A stretch of 13,960 nt of DNA from an uncultured Neomegalonema sp. (GTDB taxonomy: Bacteria > Pseudomonadota > Alphaproteobacteria > Rhodobacterales > Rhodobacteraceae): NCBI GenBank assembly GCA_937944035.1, contig CALDZQ010000324.1, positions 1 to 13,960 on the forward strand, written 5' to 3'. This document shows, piece by piece, positions 1-6,967 of this stretch. The notes beneath the pieces are model-generated. The model did not search any database. It had not been told where the DNA came from and was given only the letters and a program-made list of their open reading frames with translations. The position numbers were made by a program, and so were the translations under genes. Numbering within the stretch: position 1 is the first letter of the stretch; every line of letters starts with the position of its first letter.

Positions 1-90
1 ACGCTGATCCCCGTGGGCAGTGGCGGCACGATCTTGCTGCGCGGGGTCAAGCCGGCCGATTTGCGGGCGGATAGTATTGCGATGCGGTAG
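1..90 (+). CDS. C-terminal end of an unidentified protein (5' end outside window)
   Basis: Frame 1 is open from the first base to a TAG at 88-90 and gives 29 residues ending ...ADLRADSIAMR. The pattern 'GGTILLRGV-x3-DL-x-ADSI' resembles the last strand of RTX/serralysin-type calcium-binding C-terminal domains, which often end in a 'G-x-T-l-x-L-x-GV...dLsaDDF' motif. That resemblance is a weak inference from a short fragment. The gene is on the opposite strand from the protease gene that follows and converges on it. No T-rich terminator for this gene is visible after the stop. Function is not assigned. Confidence 0.4.
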   Translation, partial: TLIPVGSGGTILLRGVKPADLRADSIAMR

Positions 91-167
91 TGCGATTTCA
101 AGAAAACCCGATAGGCGTCTCGACTTGGAAATCGTGCCAAAAAAGCTTCGGAGTGGCGGCCGATGGT

Positions 168-197
168 AATAAAAAACCCCACCTCAAGGGCGGGGTT
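168..197 (-). terminator. Rho-independent terminator of the degP/degQ-type gene
   Basis: On the minus strand, AACCCC (pairing 192-197 with 175-180) plus an inner CC/GG closes a short loop, and the 3' arm runs straight into a T tract (the run of A at 171-176 on the plus strand). It lies 30 nt past the stop of the protease gene. Read on the plus strand the hairpin has no T tract, so it serves the minus-strand gene. Confidence 0.8.
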
Positions 198-226
198 GAT
201 GTTTCAGGCAATCGTATCGTGGCAGT

Positions 227-1735
227 CTACTCTTCTTCAAACCGCAACGCGACGAAGCGGACATCGCCGCGACGGCTGACCAGAAGAAGGACGGAGCTTT
301 TGCCCTCTTTCTTCTCGGCCTCGACCTTGGCCAAAGCGTCTTCGGGTGTTTCGACAGCTTCCTGAGCAACTTCGACGATGACATCACCGCGCCGGATGCC
401 CTTTTTCGCCGCGACACTGGTTGAAGCGACATCCGTGACCAATACGCCCTTTTGATCGGGCTTGATCTGAAACTCTTCGCGCAGTTTACGGTCTAGTTTG
501 CCGAGGTCCATGCCGAGAATGCTGGTGACTTCTGCTGACTCGGTCTCAGAGCTTTCCTCGTCGTCATCGACTTTTTTAGCGGTGTCGGTTTCAAGCAAGC
601 CAACCATAACTTTCAGCGTCTTTGTCTTGCCCTTGCGCGACACAACCATGCGGACAGTTTCGCCCACGGCCGTGCCGGCAACCGCACGGGGCAGGGCGCG
701 CATTTCGTCGATTTCTTTGCCGTTGAAGCTGAGGATCACGTCACCGATTTCAACGCCCGCCTTGGCAGCAGGACCGTCTTCGCTGACATCCTCGATCAAC
801 GCGCCTTTGGCTTCGTCGAGTTCCAAGCCTTCAACAAGCTCGTCCGTGACTTCGCGGATACGCACACCGATCCAACCGCGACGGGTTTCACCGAACTCTT
901 GAAGCTGCGTGACAACCTGCTTGACGATTTTGGACGGGACCGAGAAGCCCACGCCGACCGACCCGCCGGTAGGGGAGTAAATCGCGGTGTTCACGCCGAT
1001 AACGTCACCTTCCATATCGAACAGCGGACCGCCGGAGTTACCCCGGTTGATGGCCGCATCAGTCTGGAGAAAATCATCGTAAGGGCCGGAGTTGATATTC
1101 CGGTTCCGCGCGGAAATGATGCCTGCCGATACCGAACCGCCGAGGCCGAACGGGTTGCCGATTGCGATAACCCAATCACCGACGCGGGCGGCGTCACTGT
1201 CGCCGAAATTAACGAACACGAGCGGTTCGGCGGGTTCTTCGATCAGTTTAAGCAGCGCAATATCGGTTTTGGGGTCCGTGCCGATCAGTTTTGCATCGGC
1301 TGAATCGCCGTTTGCGAAGTTGATCGTGATTTCGTCAGCGTTCTCGATCACGTGGTTGTTGGTGACGATATAGCCCGTCGCATCAATCACAAAGCCGGAA
1401 CCGAGCGATTGTACCTTGCGGGGCGTGCCGTTTTGTCCGCCACCGCGCTTGTCAAAGAAGTCTTTGAAAAAATCCTCAAAGGGCGATCCCGGCGGCAGCT
1501 GGGGCATTTCCGGTGCGGCGCGCGGTTTATCAACCGTTTGCGATGTCGAGATATTCACCACTGCGGGGCTGAGACGCTCTGCCAGATCGGCAAAACTGCC
1601 GGGCACTGACCGTGCCTCGACCACTTGCGATAGCAACGCACCGATCAACAAAACCAGCGATGCCAAGACGAGACGGGCACGCAACGTGGCCTTCCCGATA
1701 GCAATCGCGCGTGTGGAGGAGGTTTTTCTTGTCAT
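227..1735 (-). CDS. degP: Do family (DegP/DegQ-type) periplasmic serine endoprotease
   Basis: The 502-residue protein is an HtrA-family trypsin-like protease/chaperone that degrades or holds misfolded envelope proteins. A signal peptide or N-terminal anchor is visible (basic start, hydrophobic residues about 20-39, then a VVEA-R boundary). The protease domain covers about 50-270 with the full catalytic triad: His128 in TNNHVI, Asp158 in TDIALLKL and Ser234 in GNSGGPL. Two PDZ domains follow, about 287-380 and 404-498, joined by an acidic Asp/Glu/Ser linker at 386-402. Length and two PDZ domains fit DegP/DegQ, not the single-PDZ DegS. The ATG at 1735 is preceded by GGGAG at a normal distance. 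It lies 127 bp downstream of hflKC-DUF2065 on the same strand, a usual alphaproteobacterial arrangement for membrane and periplasmic quality control. Whether it is DegP or DegQ in function cannot be told from sequence. Confidence 0.95.
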   Translation of the reverse strand: MTRKTSSTRAIAIGKATLRARLVLASLVLLIGALLSQVVEARSVPGSFADLAERLSPAVVNISTSQTVDKPRAAPEMPQLPPGSPFEDFFKDFFDKRGGGQNGTPRKVQSLGSGFVIDATGYIVTNNHVIENADEITINFANGDSADAKLIGTDPKTDIALLKLIEEPAEPLVFVNFGDSDAARVGDWVIAIGNPFGLGGSVSAGIISARNRNINSGPYDDFLQTDAAINRGNSGGPLFDMEGDVIGVNTAIYSPTGGSVGVGFSVPSKIVKQVVTQLQEFGETRRGWIGVRIREVTDELVEGLELDEAKGALIEDVSEDGPAAKAGVEIGDVILSFNGKEIDEMRALPRAVAGTAVGETVRMVVSRKGKTKTLKVMVGLLETDTAKKVDDDEESSETESAEVTSILGMDLGKLDRKLREEFQIKPDQKGVLVTDVASTSVAAKKGIRRGDVIVEVAQEAVETPEDALAKVEAEKKEGKSSVLLLVSRRGDVRFVALRFEEE

Positions 1736-1836
1736 AATGACTCCCGGAAAGAGGTGGTGCGAAACATACTTGTTTGGAGCTTATCGCGCTCAACTATGAC
1801 TGCAATTAGGGCGGCGGGACAATCAGTACAAGGTTT

Positions 1837-1855
1837 CACGGTGACATTTACCGTG
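1837..1855. other. Small inverted repeat between DUF2065 and degP
   Basis: CACGGT (1837-1842) and ACCGTG (1850-1855) are perfect 6-bp arms around a 7-nt loop. They start 7 nt past the DUF2065 stop and lie about 100 nt upstream of the degP start. No T tract follows on either strand, so it is not a standard terminator. It could be an mRNA 3'-end stabiliser, an operator or chance. No convincing sigma-70, heat-shock or envelope-stress promoter was found in the rest of the 127-bp gap. Confidence 0.3.
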
Positions 1856-1862
1856 CAGCCGT

Positions 1863-2054
1863 TCAAGATCGCGCGAGCCATACGAGCAATATTCCGCCGG
1901 TACAAACGAGAAGGCCCACCAAACGGCGGGCCTCAACCGGCATTGAAAAGAATTCGATGAAAGCCCGCTTCGTGGCTTCGGGGGCGATAGCGTAAGCCGC
2001 CCCCTCGATCACAGCGGCAAGGCCGAGCGCGGTGAAAAGATCAGACCAACTCAC
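1863..2054 (-). CDS. DUF2065 family small inner-membrane protein (YjeT-like)
   Basis: The 63-residue protein has two hydrophobic segments (about 6-24 and 44-61) joined by a short charged stretch (TKRAFIEFF...VEARR), the layout of DUF2065/YjeT proteins. Escherichia coli yjeT also lies just downstream of hflKC, so position supports the call. The start is GTG at 2054, chosen because AGGAGAG precedes it by about 6 nt. Only 11 nt separate it from the hflC stop, so it should be co-transcribed and may be an accessory of the HflKC complex. The family has no established biochemical function. A strong hairpin is embedded in its last third (listed separately). Confidence 0.85.
   Translation of the reverse strand: MSWSDLFTALGLAAVIEGAAYAIAPEATKRAFIEFFSMPVEARRLVGLLVCTGGILLVWLARS
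1912..1933 (-). other. Terminator-like hairpin inside the DUF2065 coding sequence
   Basis: On the minus strand AGGCCCGCC (1933-1925) pairs with GGTGGGCCT (1920-1912), a 9-bp stem with one G-U pair and a 4-nt loop. It is followed by TTCTCGTTTGT, which is pyrimidine-rich but not a true T tract. It is coding sequence (EARRLVG region). It may attenuate read-through from hflKC toward degP or slow mRNA decay, or it may be a by-product of GC-rich codons. Confidence 0.3.
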
Positions 2055-2065
2055 CGCGCTCTCCT

Positions 2066-2947
2066 TTATTCGGGCTTGTTCGATGCGCCGTCGCGGTAGC
2101 GCAGGTACTCAAAGAAGTCTGAGTCCGGCGACATGACGATGCTTGAGTTCGATCCGCGCAATGCCTTTTCGTAAGCTCTCAAAGAGCGCTGGAAGGCGAA
2201 GAATTCTTCATCACGGCTGTAGGCATCCGCAAAGATACCGTTGCGTTCGGCATCGGCCATACCCATTCTTTCGGCCGCTTCACGTCCGGCTTCCGCAACA
2301 AGCTCTACGGCTTCTTTCTCGGCGATAGCGCGAATTTTGCGGGCCTCTTCCTCACCATCAGCGCGCAGGCCACGCGCAACCGCATTCCTGTCTTGGATCA
2401 TCCGGTCATAGGTCGCTTCGAGCGTCTGATTGGGCAGGAACCATGTGCGAATACGCACATCAACAATATCAACACCGATTTTCGACGCCTGATCGTCGGC
2501 GAACTTGCTGACCTGCTTGAGAATGTCCTCGCGGCGGTCGGAGAGCACGGCATCCGCAGACTGCGAACCGAGCACTTTACCCAAGGAATCGCTCAGCATT
2601 TTCTCAAGACGTTGAACGGCCCCGAATTCATCGCCGACCGCTTCACGGAACTGCTGTGGATCGACAATCCGCCAGCGCGCGAAAGCGGCTGCGACGCGAC
2701 GCTTGCCGTCAACCGGCAGGATCGTCACTTCGTTCGTCTCAAGCGGCAGAATGCGCTTTTCATAGATGATTTTGGTGTTGAACGGCGCGGGCCATTTGAA
2801 CTTGATGCCCGGCGTGTCTACAACGCGCTGAACCTTACCAAATGCAAGCACTAGCGCTTGTTTACGCTCGTCCACGATGAACACGGTCGAGTAAATCAGC
2901 AACAGGATTGCAACGGCGATGCCGCCAAAGATACGTCCCTTGGTCAT
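2066..2947 (-). CDS. hflC: HflC, SPFH-domain subunit of the HflKC complex
   Basis: The 293-residue protein is the HflC half of the membrane complex that surrounds and modulates the AAA protease FtsH. An N-terminal transmembrane helix (about 6-25) is followed by the SPFH/prohibitin fold (about 22-185, with the conserved entry 'ERKQALVLAFGKV'). A charged coiled coil comes next (about 190-245, GEEEARKIRAIAEKEAVELVAEA), then the 'DEEFFAFQRSLRAYEKAL' helix typical of HflC. Its ATG overlaps the hflK stop as ATGA (2944-2947), indicating translational coupling and equal stoichiometry. The stretch just before the coiled coil ('RTWFLPNQTLEATYDRM') departs somewhat from the common 'RADLPE...VYDRM' pattern. 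Identity is secure. Confidence 0.95.
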   Translation of the reverse strand: MTKGRIFGGIAVAILLLIYSTVFIVDERKQALVLAFGKVQRVVDTPGIKFKWPAPFNTKIIYEKRILPLETNEVTILPVDGKRRVAAAFARWRIVDPQQFREAVGDEFGAVQRLEKMLSDSLGKVLGSQSADAVLSDRREDILKQVSKFADDQASKIGVDIVDVRIRTWFLPNQTLEATYDRMIQDRNAVARGLRADGEEEARKIRAIAEKEAVELVAEAGREAAERMGMADAERNGIFADAYSRDEEFFAFQRSLRAYEKALRGSNSSIVMSPDSDFFEYLRYRDGASNKPE

Positions 2948-4167
2948 TTGCTTGCGCCTTTCTTGCCGAGTTCATTCAGCGGAAGGTACGGTACAATACC
3001 GTTACCGCTGCCATCGCTGGGTTGATCGAGAATGATCTTATCGATGTCGCTGAAAACCCGTTCCATCGTTTCGAGATAGAGACGCTGGCGTGTCACATCA
3101 GGGGCTTTGCGGTATTCTTCGTAGATCGCCTTGAAACGCGAGGCTTCACCTTCCGCATCCTTGACGACGCGAGCCGTGTAACCATCCGCATTTTCGAGCA
3201 GTTGTGCCGATTCACCACGGGCCTCAGCGAGCTTCTGGAGTGCGTAACCTTCAGCTTGGCGCTGTTTGGCGACTTTTTCCTGAGTCGCTTTGGTCACGTC
3301 ATCGAACGCCTCTACCACCGGTTTTGGCGGATCGACAGAGACGAAGTTGACACGGACAACATTGACGCCGGACTCGTAGCCGTCGAGGGTGTTTTGGATC
3401 AATGTTTCGACCTGATCGGTGATGACCGCGTCGCGGTTGAGAACGGGCTGCACTTCGGAGCGGCCGATTACTTCGCGGATCGATGCTTCGGATACAGCTT
3501 CGATCGTCGATTCAGGTTGGGCGAGGTTGAAGAGGTAATCGTCGGGTTTGAGAATATTCCAGATGATTTGGAAATTCACATCGACGACGTTTTCATCGCC
3601 CGTCAGCATCAAGCCCTCATCACGCCGTGATGCCGAGGTGCGGCGGGTGGCTGCGCGGACATCATTTGCACCGACATCAATCGAGCGTTCGCCGGTGACG
3701 TTGAGGATCTCATGCGTTTGCAGGGGCCAGAATGCGAGGTTCAGGCCGGGACCGCGCGGGGGCGGTGAGTATTCGCCAAGTGTAAGAACGATAGCGTTCT
3801 CGCTGGTTTCGACCTGGAACACCGAGGACAGCGCCCATGCGCCAAGAAGCAGAACAGCGCCGATGCCGAGCATGGCTTTGCCGGGGATTTGGCTGCCGCC
3901 GCCGCCGCCTCCACCGCCGCCACGTCCACCCATGACTTTACGCAAGCGGTCCTGTCCCTGCCGGAACAATTCATCAAGATCGGGCGGTGTCGGCCCACCG
4001 CCGCCTCCGCCGCCATTGCCGCCGCCTCCGCCGTTGCCACGGCCACCGCCGGGCGGGCCGGAACCCCAAGGGCTTTTGCCATTACCACCGCCGCCGGATG
4101 AGCCACCGCCACCCCACGGGCCTCCAGAGTTATTGCTCCAGGGCATAGATGCTCCTTCATTATTCAT
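2944..4167 (-). CDS. hflK: HflK, SPFH-domain subunit of the HflKC complex (start possibly 4146)
   Basis: The reading frame gives 407 residues. An N-terminal Gly/Pro/Asn-rich low-complexity cytoplasmic tail (about 8-94, with glycine runs around 45-58 and 81-91) includes the HflK_N signature 'PPDLDELFRQGQDRLRKV'. Next come one transmembrane helix (about 98-117), the SPFH domain (about 118-300) and a coiled coil. HflK pairs with HflC to form the membrane cage that regulates FtsH. Two starts are credible. The ATG at 4167 has GGAGAGG about 8 nt upstream. The internal ATG at 4146 (giving MPWSNNSGGPWG..., the usual alphaproteobacterial HflK N-terminus) has AAGGAG 5 nt upstream. I favour 4146 on conservation (400 aa). 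It is the first gene of hflK-hflC-DUF2065. Confidence 0.95.
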   Translation of the reverse strand: MNNEGASMPWSNNSGGPWGGGGSSGGGGNGKSPWGSGPPGGGRGNGGGGGNGGGGGGGPTPPDLDELFRQGQDRLRKVMGGRGGGGGGGGGSQIPGKAMLGIGAVLLLGAWALSSVFQVETSENAIVLTLGEYSPPPRGPGLNLAFWPLQTHEILNVTGERSIDVGANDVRAATRRTSASRRDEGLMLTGDENVVDVNFQIIWNILKPDDYLFNLAQPESTIEAVSEASIREVIGRSEVQPVLNRDAVITDQVETLIQNTLDGYESGVNVVRVNFVSVDPPKPVVEAFDDVTKATQEKVAKQRQAEGYALQKLAEARGESAQLLENADGYTARVVKDAEGEASRFKAIYEEYRKAPDVTRQRLYLETMERVFSDIDKIILDQPSDGSGNGIVPYLPLNELGKKGASK

Positions 4168-4200
4168 TTTGCAGCCTCTCCGGCACTTGTCGTTGGGGTC

Positions 4201-4229
4201 GTTCTAAGCGCGAAACCACGTACGTTCAA
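4201..4229 (-). promoter_or_regulatory. Candidate sigma-70-type promoter for hflK-hflC-DUF2065
   Basis: On the minus strand TTGAAC (4229-4224), a 17-nt spacer and TAGAAC (4206-4201) match the -35 and -10 boxes at 4 of 6 positions each. Transcription would begin near 4194, leaving a leader of about 27 nt to the ATG at 4167 or about 48 nt to the ATG at 4146. It lies in the 195-bp divergent gap shared with the thiE-like gene. No comparable promoter for the plus-strand gene stood out. Confidence 0.4.
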
Positions 4230-4362
4230 CGCAACTCTCGCCATAAGCATTGATTTGGTGCAGAACGTCCTCCGGTTCAAGCGTCTGCGACTTTTCAACA
4301 AAGGCATTTCAGCGCATGTGATCGATTAAAAGCATCAACACCGCACGAATACCTGAGGAAAA

Positions 4363-4968
4363 ATGACCGATACGCTGATAACCCAAATCTATCTGATACT
4401 CACGACTGAAGGCGCAAAAGCGCATGGTTCGGGGCTTTCAGCGATGTTGCAGCGCTTAAAACCCGCCTGCGTCCGTTTTGAAATCAGCGATAGTGACTCC
4501 GAAAGCATCAGTTTGGCGATTGATTTGAGCGCCGTGTGCCACGGGCACGATATTCCACTGGTTATCGGCGGTCCGGACGATGTTGCCCTCGCAGTTGCCA
4601 AGGCATCCGGTGCGGATGGTGTTCATCTGACCAACGCGCCGAAAGCCGCCGGGTGGATACGCGAAGCATTGGGGGATGATTGCATTGTCGGCATGGGTGG
4701 TCTTGAGTCGCGCCACGACGCGATGCTCGCCGCTGAAACGGGAGCCGATTATGTCGCGCTTGCGGGCGGGTGGGGCGATGATTCGCATGTGCCGGATGAA
4801 ATCCGGTGGTGGGCCGAGACGATTGAGACTCCGCTGGTGGTCGAGGACGCGCACAACGCCGAACGCATGAAGGCGCTTTCGGGGTTGGTCGAATTCATCA
4901 CCGTGGATGCGGATCAACCTGATCTGCTCGCGGCCGCGTTGGCGGGCCTATCCGAGGATGCGGTCTAA
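4363..4968 (+). CDS. Divergent thiamine-phosphate synthase (ThiE/TenI)-like protein, active-site motifs degraded
   Basis: The 201-residue protein has the TIM-barrel pattern of the ThiE/TenI family: strand 1 'IYLILT' (9-14), 'IPLVIGG' (64-70), 'GADGVHLT' (83-90), 'IVGMGG' (108-113) and 'GADYVALAG' (128-136). ThiE joins the pyrimidine and thiazole phosphates of thiamine. Several catalytic signatures are replaced here: the (I/V)-N-D-R after strand 'PLi' is GGPDD, 'HLGQxD' is 'HLTNAP', 'GxSxH' is 'GMGGL', and the late T-K of the phosphate loop is missing ('GGWGDDSH'). It is probably not a normal thiamine-phosphate synthase. A TenI-like or regulatory role is possible but inferred. The ATG at 4363 has GAGGAA 5 nt upstream. 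It stands alone, divergent from hflK, and its last 21 bp overlap the convergent olsB. Confidence 0.75.
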   Translation: MTDTLITQIYLILTTEGAKAHGSGLSAMLQRLKPACVRFEISDSDSESISLAIDLSAVCHGHDIPLVIGGPDDVALAVAKASGADGVHLTNAPKAAGWIREALGDDCIVGMGGLESRHDAMLAAETGADYVALAGGWGDDSHVPDEIRWWAETIETPLVVEDAHNAERMKALSGLVEFITVDADQPDLLAAALAGLSEDAV

Positions 4969-5757
4969 GGTCTCTGACGGTTGGCCTGAATAGAATTTGC
5001 GGTAGCGGTCAGCGATGCGGCTTGTCTCCATGATAAGGCAGACATCGACCGTGTTGAATTCGGTGTCGCGATAAGCGCCGTCACCGACAAACCCGCCCAG
5101 ACGCAGGTAGCCCTTAATCAGCGAGGGGGTTTGCCGCATGGCATCCGAGCGCGATAATCCCTCTTTTGGGAGCAGGTTCATCGAATTGTAATGCTCAGGC
5201 AAAACCCGCGCCCTCAATGCCTCTGGCGCGAGATGGTGGTGGTGGAGATAGGACAGCGGCAAAGCCAGCGGTTCAAGCGCATCACCGTGGAAGCTGGCGC
5301 AGCCGAACAGCAGGTTCAGACTGTGCCGATCAATGTATTTCGCCAGCGCCATCCACAATAGCTGCATAGCCGAGCCGCCGCGATATTCCTTGGCCACGCA
5401 CGAGCGGCCCAGCTCTAACGTCTCGCCGTTATAGGCTTCGATCCGGGACAGGTCGAACTCGCCAGCCGTGTAAAACCCCAATGTTGTTTTCGCCACTGAG
5501 CCGCGTAACAGGCGATAGACGCCGACGACTTCATCCAGCGGATCGTCAACGGCGCGGTCATGGTCGATAAGGATCAGGTGATCGCATACCGCATCAAAGC
5601 GGTCCTGCTCGCGGCGCAATGCGCGTTGCTCTGTGGGCGCTTTCGCACCCATTTCCTCGACGAATACCGAATAGCGCAAGCGTTGTGCGCTTTGCACTTC
5701 CTCTGGCGTCTGCGCCAGTCGAACGGTGAACCGGCCAGCGGACACTTCCATCAACAT
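4948..5757 (-). CDS. olsB: OlsB-type ornithine acyl-ACP N-acyltransferase (GNAT superfamily)
   Basis: The protein (269 residues, or 267 from the ATG at 5751) matches the OlsB/hemolysin-like acyltransferase family. Signatures are 'RLRYSVFVEEMGA' (27-39), 'RFDAVCDHLIL' (53-63), 'VVGVYRLLRG' (77-86), 'LELGRSCVAKEYRGG' (115-129), 'LLFGCASFHG' (153-162) and a C-terminal 'LKGYLRLGGFVGDGAYRD'-like segment. OlsB transfers a 3-hydroxyacyl chain from ACP to ornithine to make lyso-ornithine lipid, a phosphorus-free membrane lipid common in alphaproteobacteria. The O-acyltransferase OlsA needed for the next step is not in this window. AAGGA precedes the ATG at 5751, so that start is at least as likely as 5757. 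It is the last gene after grx and nit1, with about 50 nt between nit1 and this gene. Substrate specificity is inferred. Confidence 0.85.
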   Translation of the reverse strand: MLMEVSAGRFTVRLAQTPEEVQSAQRLRYSVFVEEMGAKAPTEQRALRREQDRFDAVCDHLILIDHDRAVDDPLDEVVGVYRLLRGSVAKTTLGFYTAGEFDLSRIEAYNGETLELGRSCVAKEYRGGSAMQLLWMALAKYIDRHSLNLLFGCASFHGDALEPLALPLSYLHHHHLAPEALRARVLPEHYNSMNLLPKEGLSRSDAMRQTPSLIKGYLRLGGFVGDGAYRDTEFNTVDVCLIMETSRIADRYRKFYSGQPSETLDRILG

Positions 5758-5806
5758 CCTTTTTCCACCGTGCGGCGGATTATCTTACGAACTCCGGGGT
5801 CCGCAG

Positions 5807-6646
5807 TTATAGAGACCAATCGCGATCATTGGACAGCGACGGGATACGCTGGCGGGCTTTTTCAATCATGCCCATATCAAGGTCGGCAAAAATAACGCCC
5901 TCGCCCTGCTCAGCATCTGCCAGTACCGTACCCCAAGGGTCGATGATGAGTGAGTGGCCATAGCTTTCGCGTAAGCTGGTTTCATCTGTCCCGTGATGCC
6001 TGCCCCATTGTGCCGGGGCCAGAACAAAGCAGCCGTTTTCGATTGCCCGTGCCTTCAGCAGCGTATGCCAATGCGCCCGGCCCGTCGGGGCGGTGAACGC
6101 ACTCGGAACAGTCAGAATTTGCGCGCCTGCTTGCGCCAAAGCCCGGTACAAGGCGGGAAAGCGCAGGTCGTAGCATACCGTCATGCCCAGTTTCGCCCAA
6201 GGCAGGTCGGCCAAAACAGCCTTGTCACCCGGCTTGTACGATGCCGCCTCGCGGAAGCGTCCCTGATCGCCGAGATCGGCCTCGAACATATGAATCTTAT
6301 CGTAGCGCGCCTGTATTTTGCCGTCCGGCCCGATCAGAAGCGAGCGGTTGATCGCCCTGTCGCTTTCCCCTTCCGCTTTTAGCGCAAGTGAGCCGATCAG
6401 GATCGTGACGCGCCGCTCTGCCGCCAGTTCCTGAATCGATGCGAGGCACGGATCTTCGGCTTCTGACACGATGGTCGAGAAAAGCGCGTCGCGGTTGGGG
6501 GCAATCAGGTTGGTGACTTCGGGTGTTGCGATAAAGGTCGCATCCCCATCCGCCGCTTGCCGGATCAAATCGCGCGCCCGCGCCCTGTTATCATCGGCAT
6601 CACCCGTGGCATTCATCTGCACCAGAGCGACGCGCGGGGCGGTCAT
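5807..6646 (-). CDS. Nit1-type carbon-nitrogen hydrolase (probable deaminated glutathione amidase)
   Basis: The 279-residue nitrilase-superfamily protein has the complete Glu-Lys-Cys triad: Glu43 in 'ATPEVTN', Lys117 in 'RYDKIHMF' and Cys158 in 'GMTVCYDLRFPALYR'. The 'CYDLRFP-x-LYR' block and overall length fit the Nit1/YbeM branch, whose known activity is hydrolysis of deaminated glutathione, a side product of transaminases. Its ATG overlaps the glutaredoxin stop as ATGA (6643-6646), so the two are translationally coupled and a link to glutathione metabolism is plausible. An omega-amidase (Nit2) role is less likely but not excluded. The enzyme should be cytoplasmic, as no signal peptide is seen. 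Confidence 0.9.
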   Translation of the reverse strand: MTAPRVALVQMNATGDADDNRARARDLIRQAADGDATFIATPEVTNLIAPNRDALFSTIVSEAEDPCLASIQELAAERRVTILIGSLALKAEGESDRAINRSLLIGPDGKIQARYDKIHMFEADLGDQGRFREAASYKPGDKAVLADLPWAKLGMTVCYDLRFPALYRALAQAGAQILTVPSAFTAPTGRAHWHTLLKARAIENGCFVLAPAQWGRHHGTDETSLRESYGHSLIIDPWGTVLADAEQGEGVIFADLDMGMIEKARQRIPSLSNDRDWSL

Positions 6647-6900
6647 AAGGATAAAAGCGGATCAAGCCCGCCTTTCCGGTCCAGCGCGTTCATATCGTCA
6701 AAACCGCCGATATGCTCGTTATCAATGAAAATCTGGGGCACGGTGCGCCCGCCGTTCGAGCGCTTGCTCATCTCGGCCCATTTAGCCTCGTCCGTATCGA
6801 CGCTGTATTCGTCGTATTCAACGCCTTTGCGGTCCAAAACGCGCTTGGCCATCGTGCAATATCCGCAGGTACGCTTCGTGTAGATTTCGACTTTGGCCAT
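6643..6900 (-). CDS. grxC: Glutaredoxin 3 (GrxC-type, dithiol)
   Basis: Starting at the ATG at 6900 gives an 85-residue dithiol glutaredoxin beginning MAKVEIYTK. The CGYC active site is at Cys12/Cys15, the cis-proline motif TVPQIF follows at about 50-55, and the glutathione-binding 'GG-x-DD' is near residues 62-66. It reduces protein disulfides and mixed disulfides with glutathione. The open frame continues upstream to 6945, but that extension (MMPYLYRGNSYKGSL) has no counterpart in the family. An AGGG sequence sits about 6 nt before 6900, so 6900 is preferred. It heads a three-gene run with nit1 (4-bp overlap) and olsB. The 167-bp gap to the divergent dioxygenase gene should hold its promoter, but no clear box was found. 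Confidence 0.92.
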   Translation of the reverse strand: MAKVEIYTKRTCGYCTMAKRVLDRKGVEYDEYSVDTDEAKWAEMSKRSNGGRTVPQIFIDNEHIGGFDDMNALDRKGGLDPLLSL

Positions 6901-6967
6901 GAGAGACCCTTTATAACTGTTCCCGCGATACAGATAGGGCATCATGCACGTTCAAGGAAGGGGTGTG

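Noticed and set aside
2393..2854. 153-aa plus-strand ORF
   Set aside because: Antisense to hflC with no ribosome binding site or family motif.
2908..3630. 240-aa plus-strand ORF
   Set aside because: Fully antisense to hflK, which has strong family motifs; long antisense frames are expected in GC-rich DNA.
3548..4207. 219-aa Pro-rich plus-strand ORF, plus Ala-rich ORFs at 3741-4160 and 3889-4101
   Set aside because: They are other-frame readings of the GGN/CCN codon runs of the HflK glycine-rich tail.
4168..4362. Thiamine (TPP) riboswitch upstream of the thiE-like gene
   Set aside because: No CUGAGA / THI-box core or long paired leader is visible; the 'cctgagg' before the start is simply the ribosome binding site.
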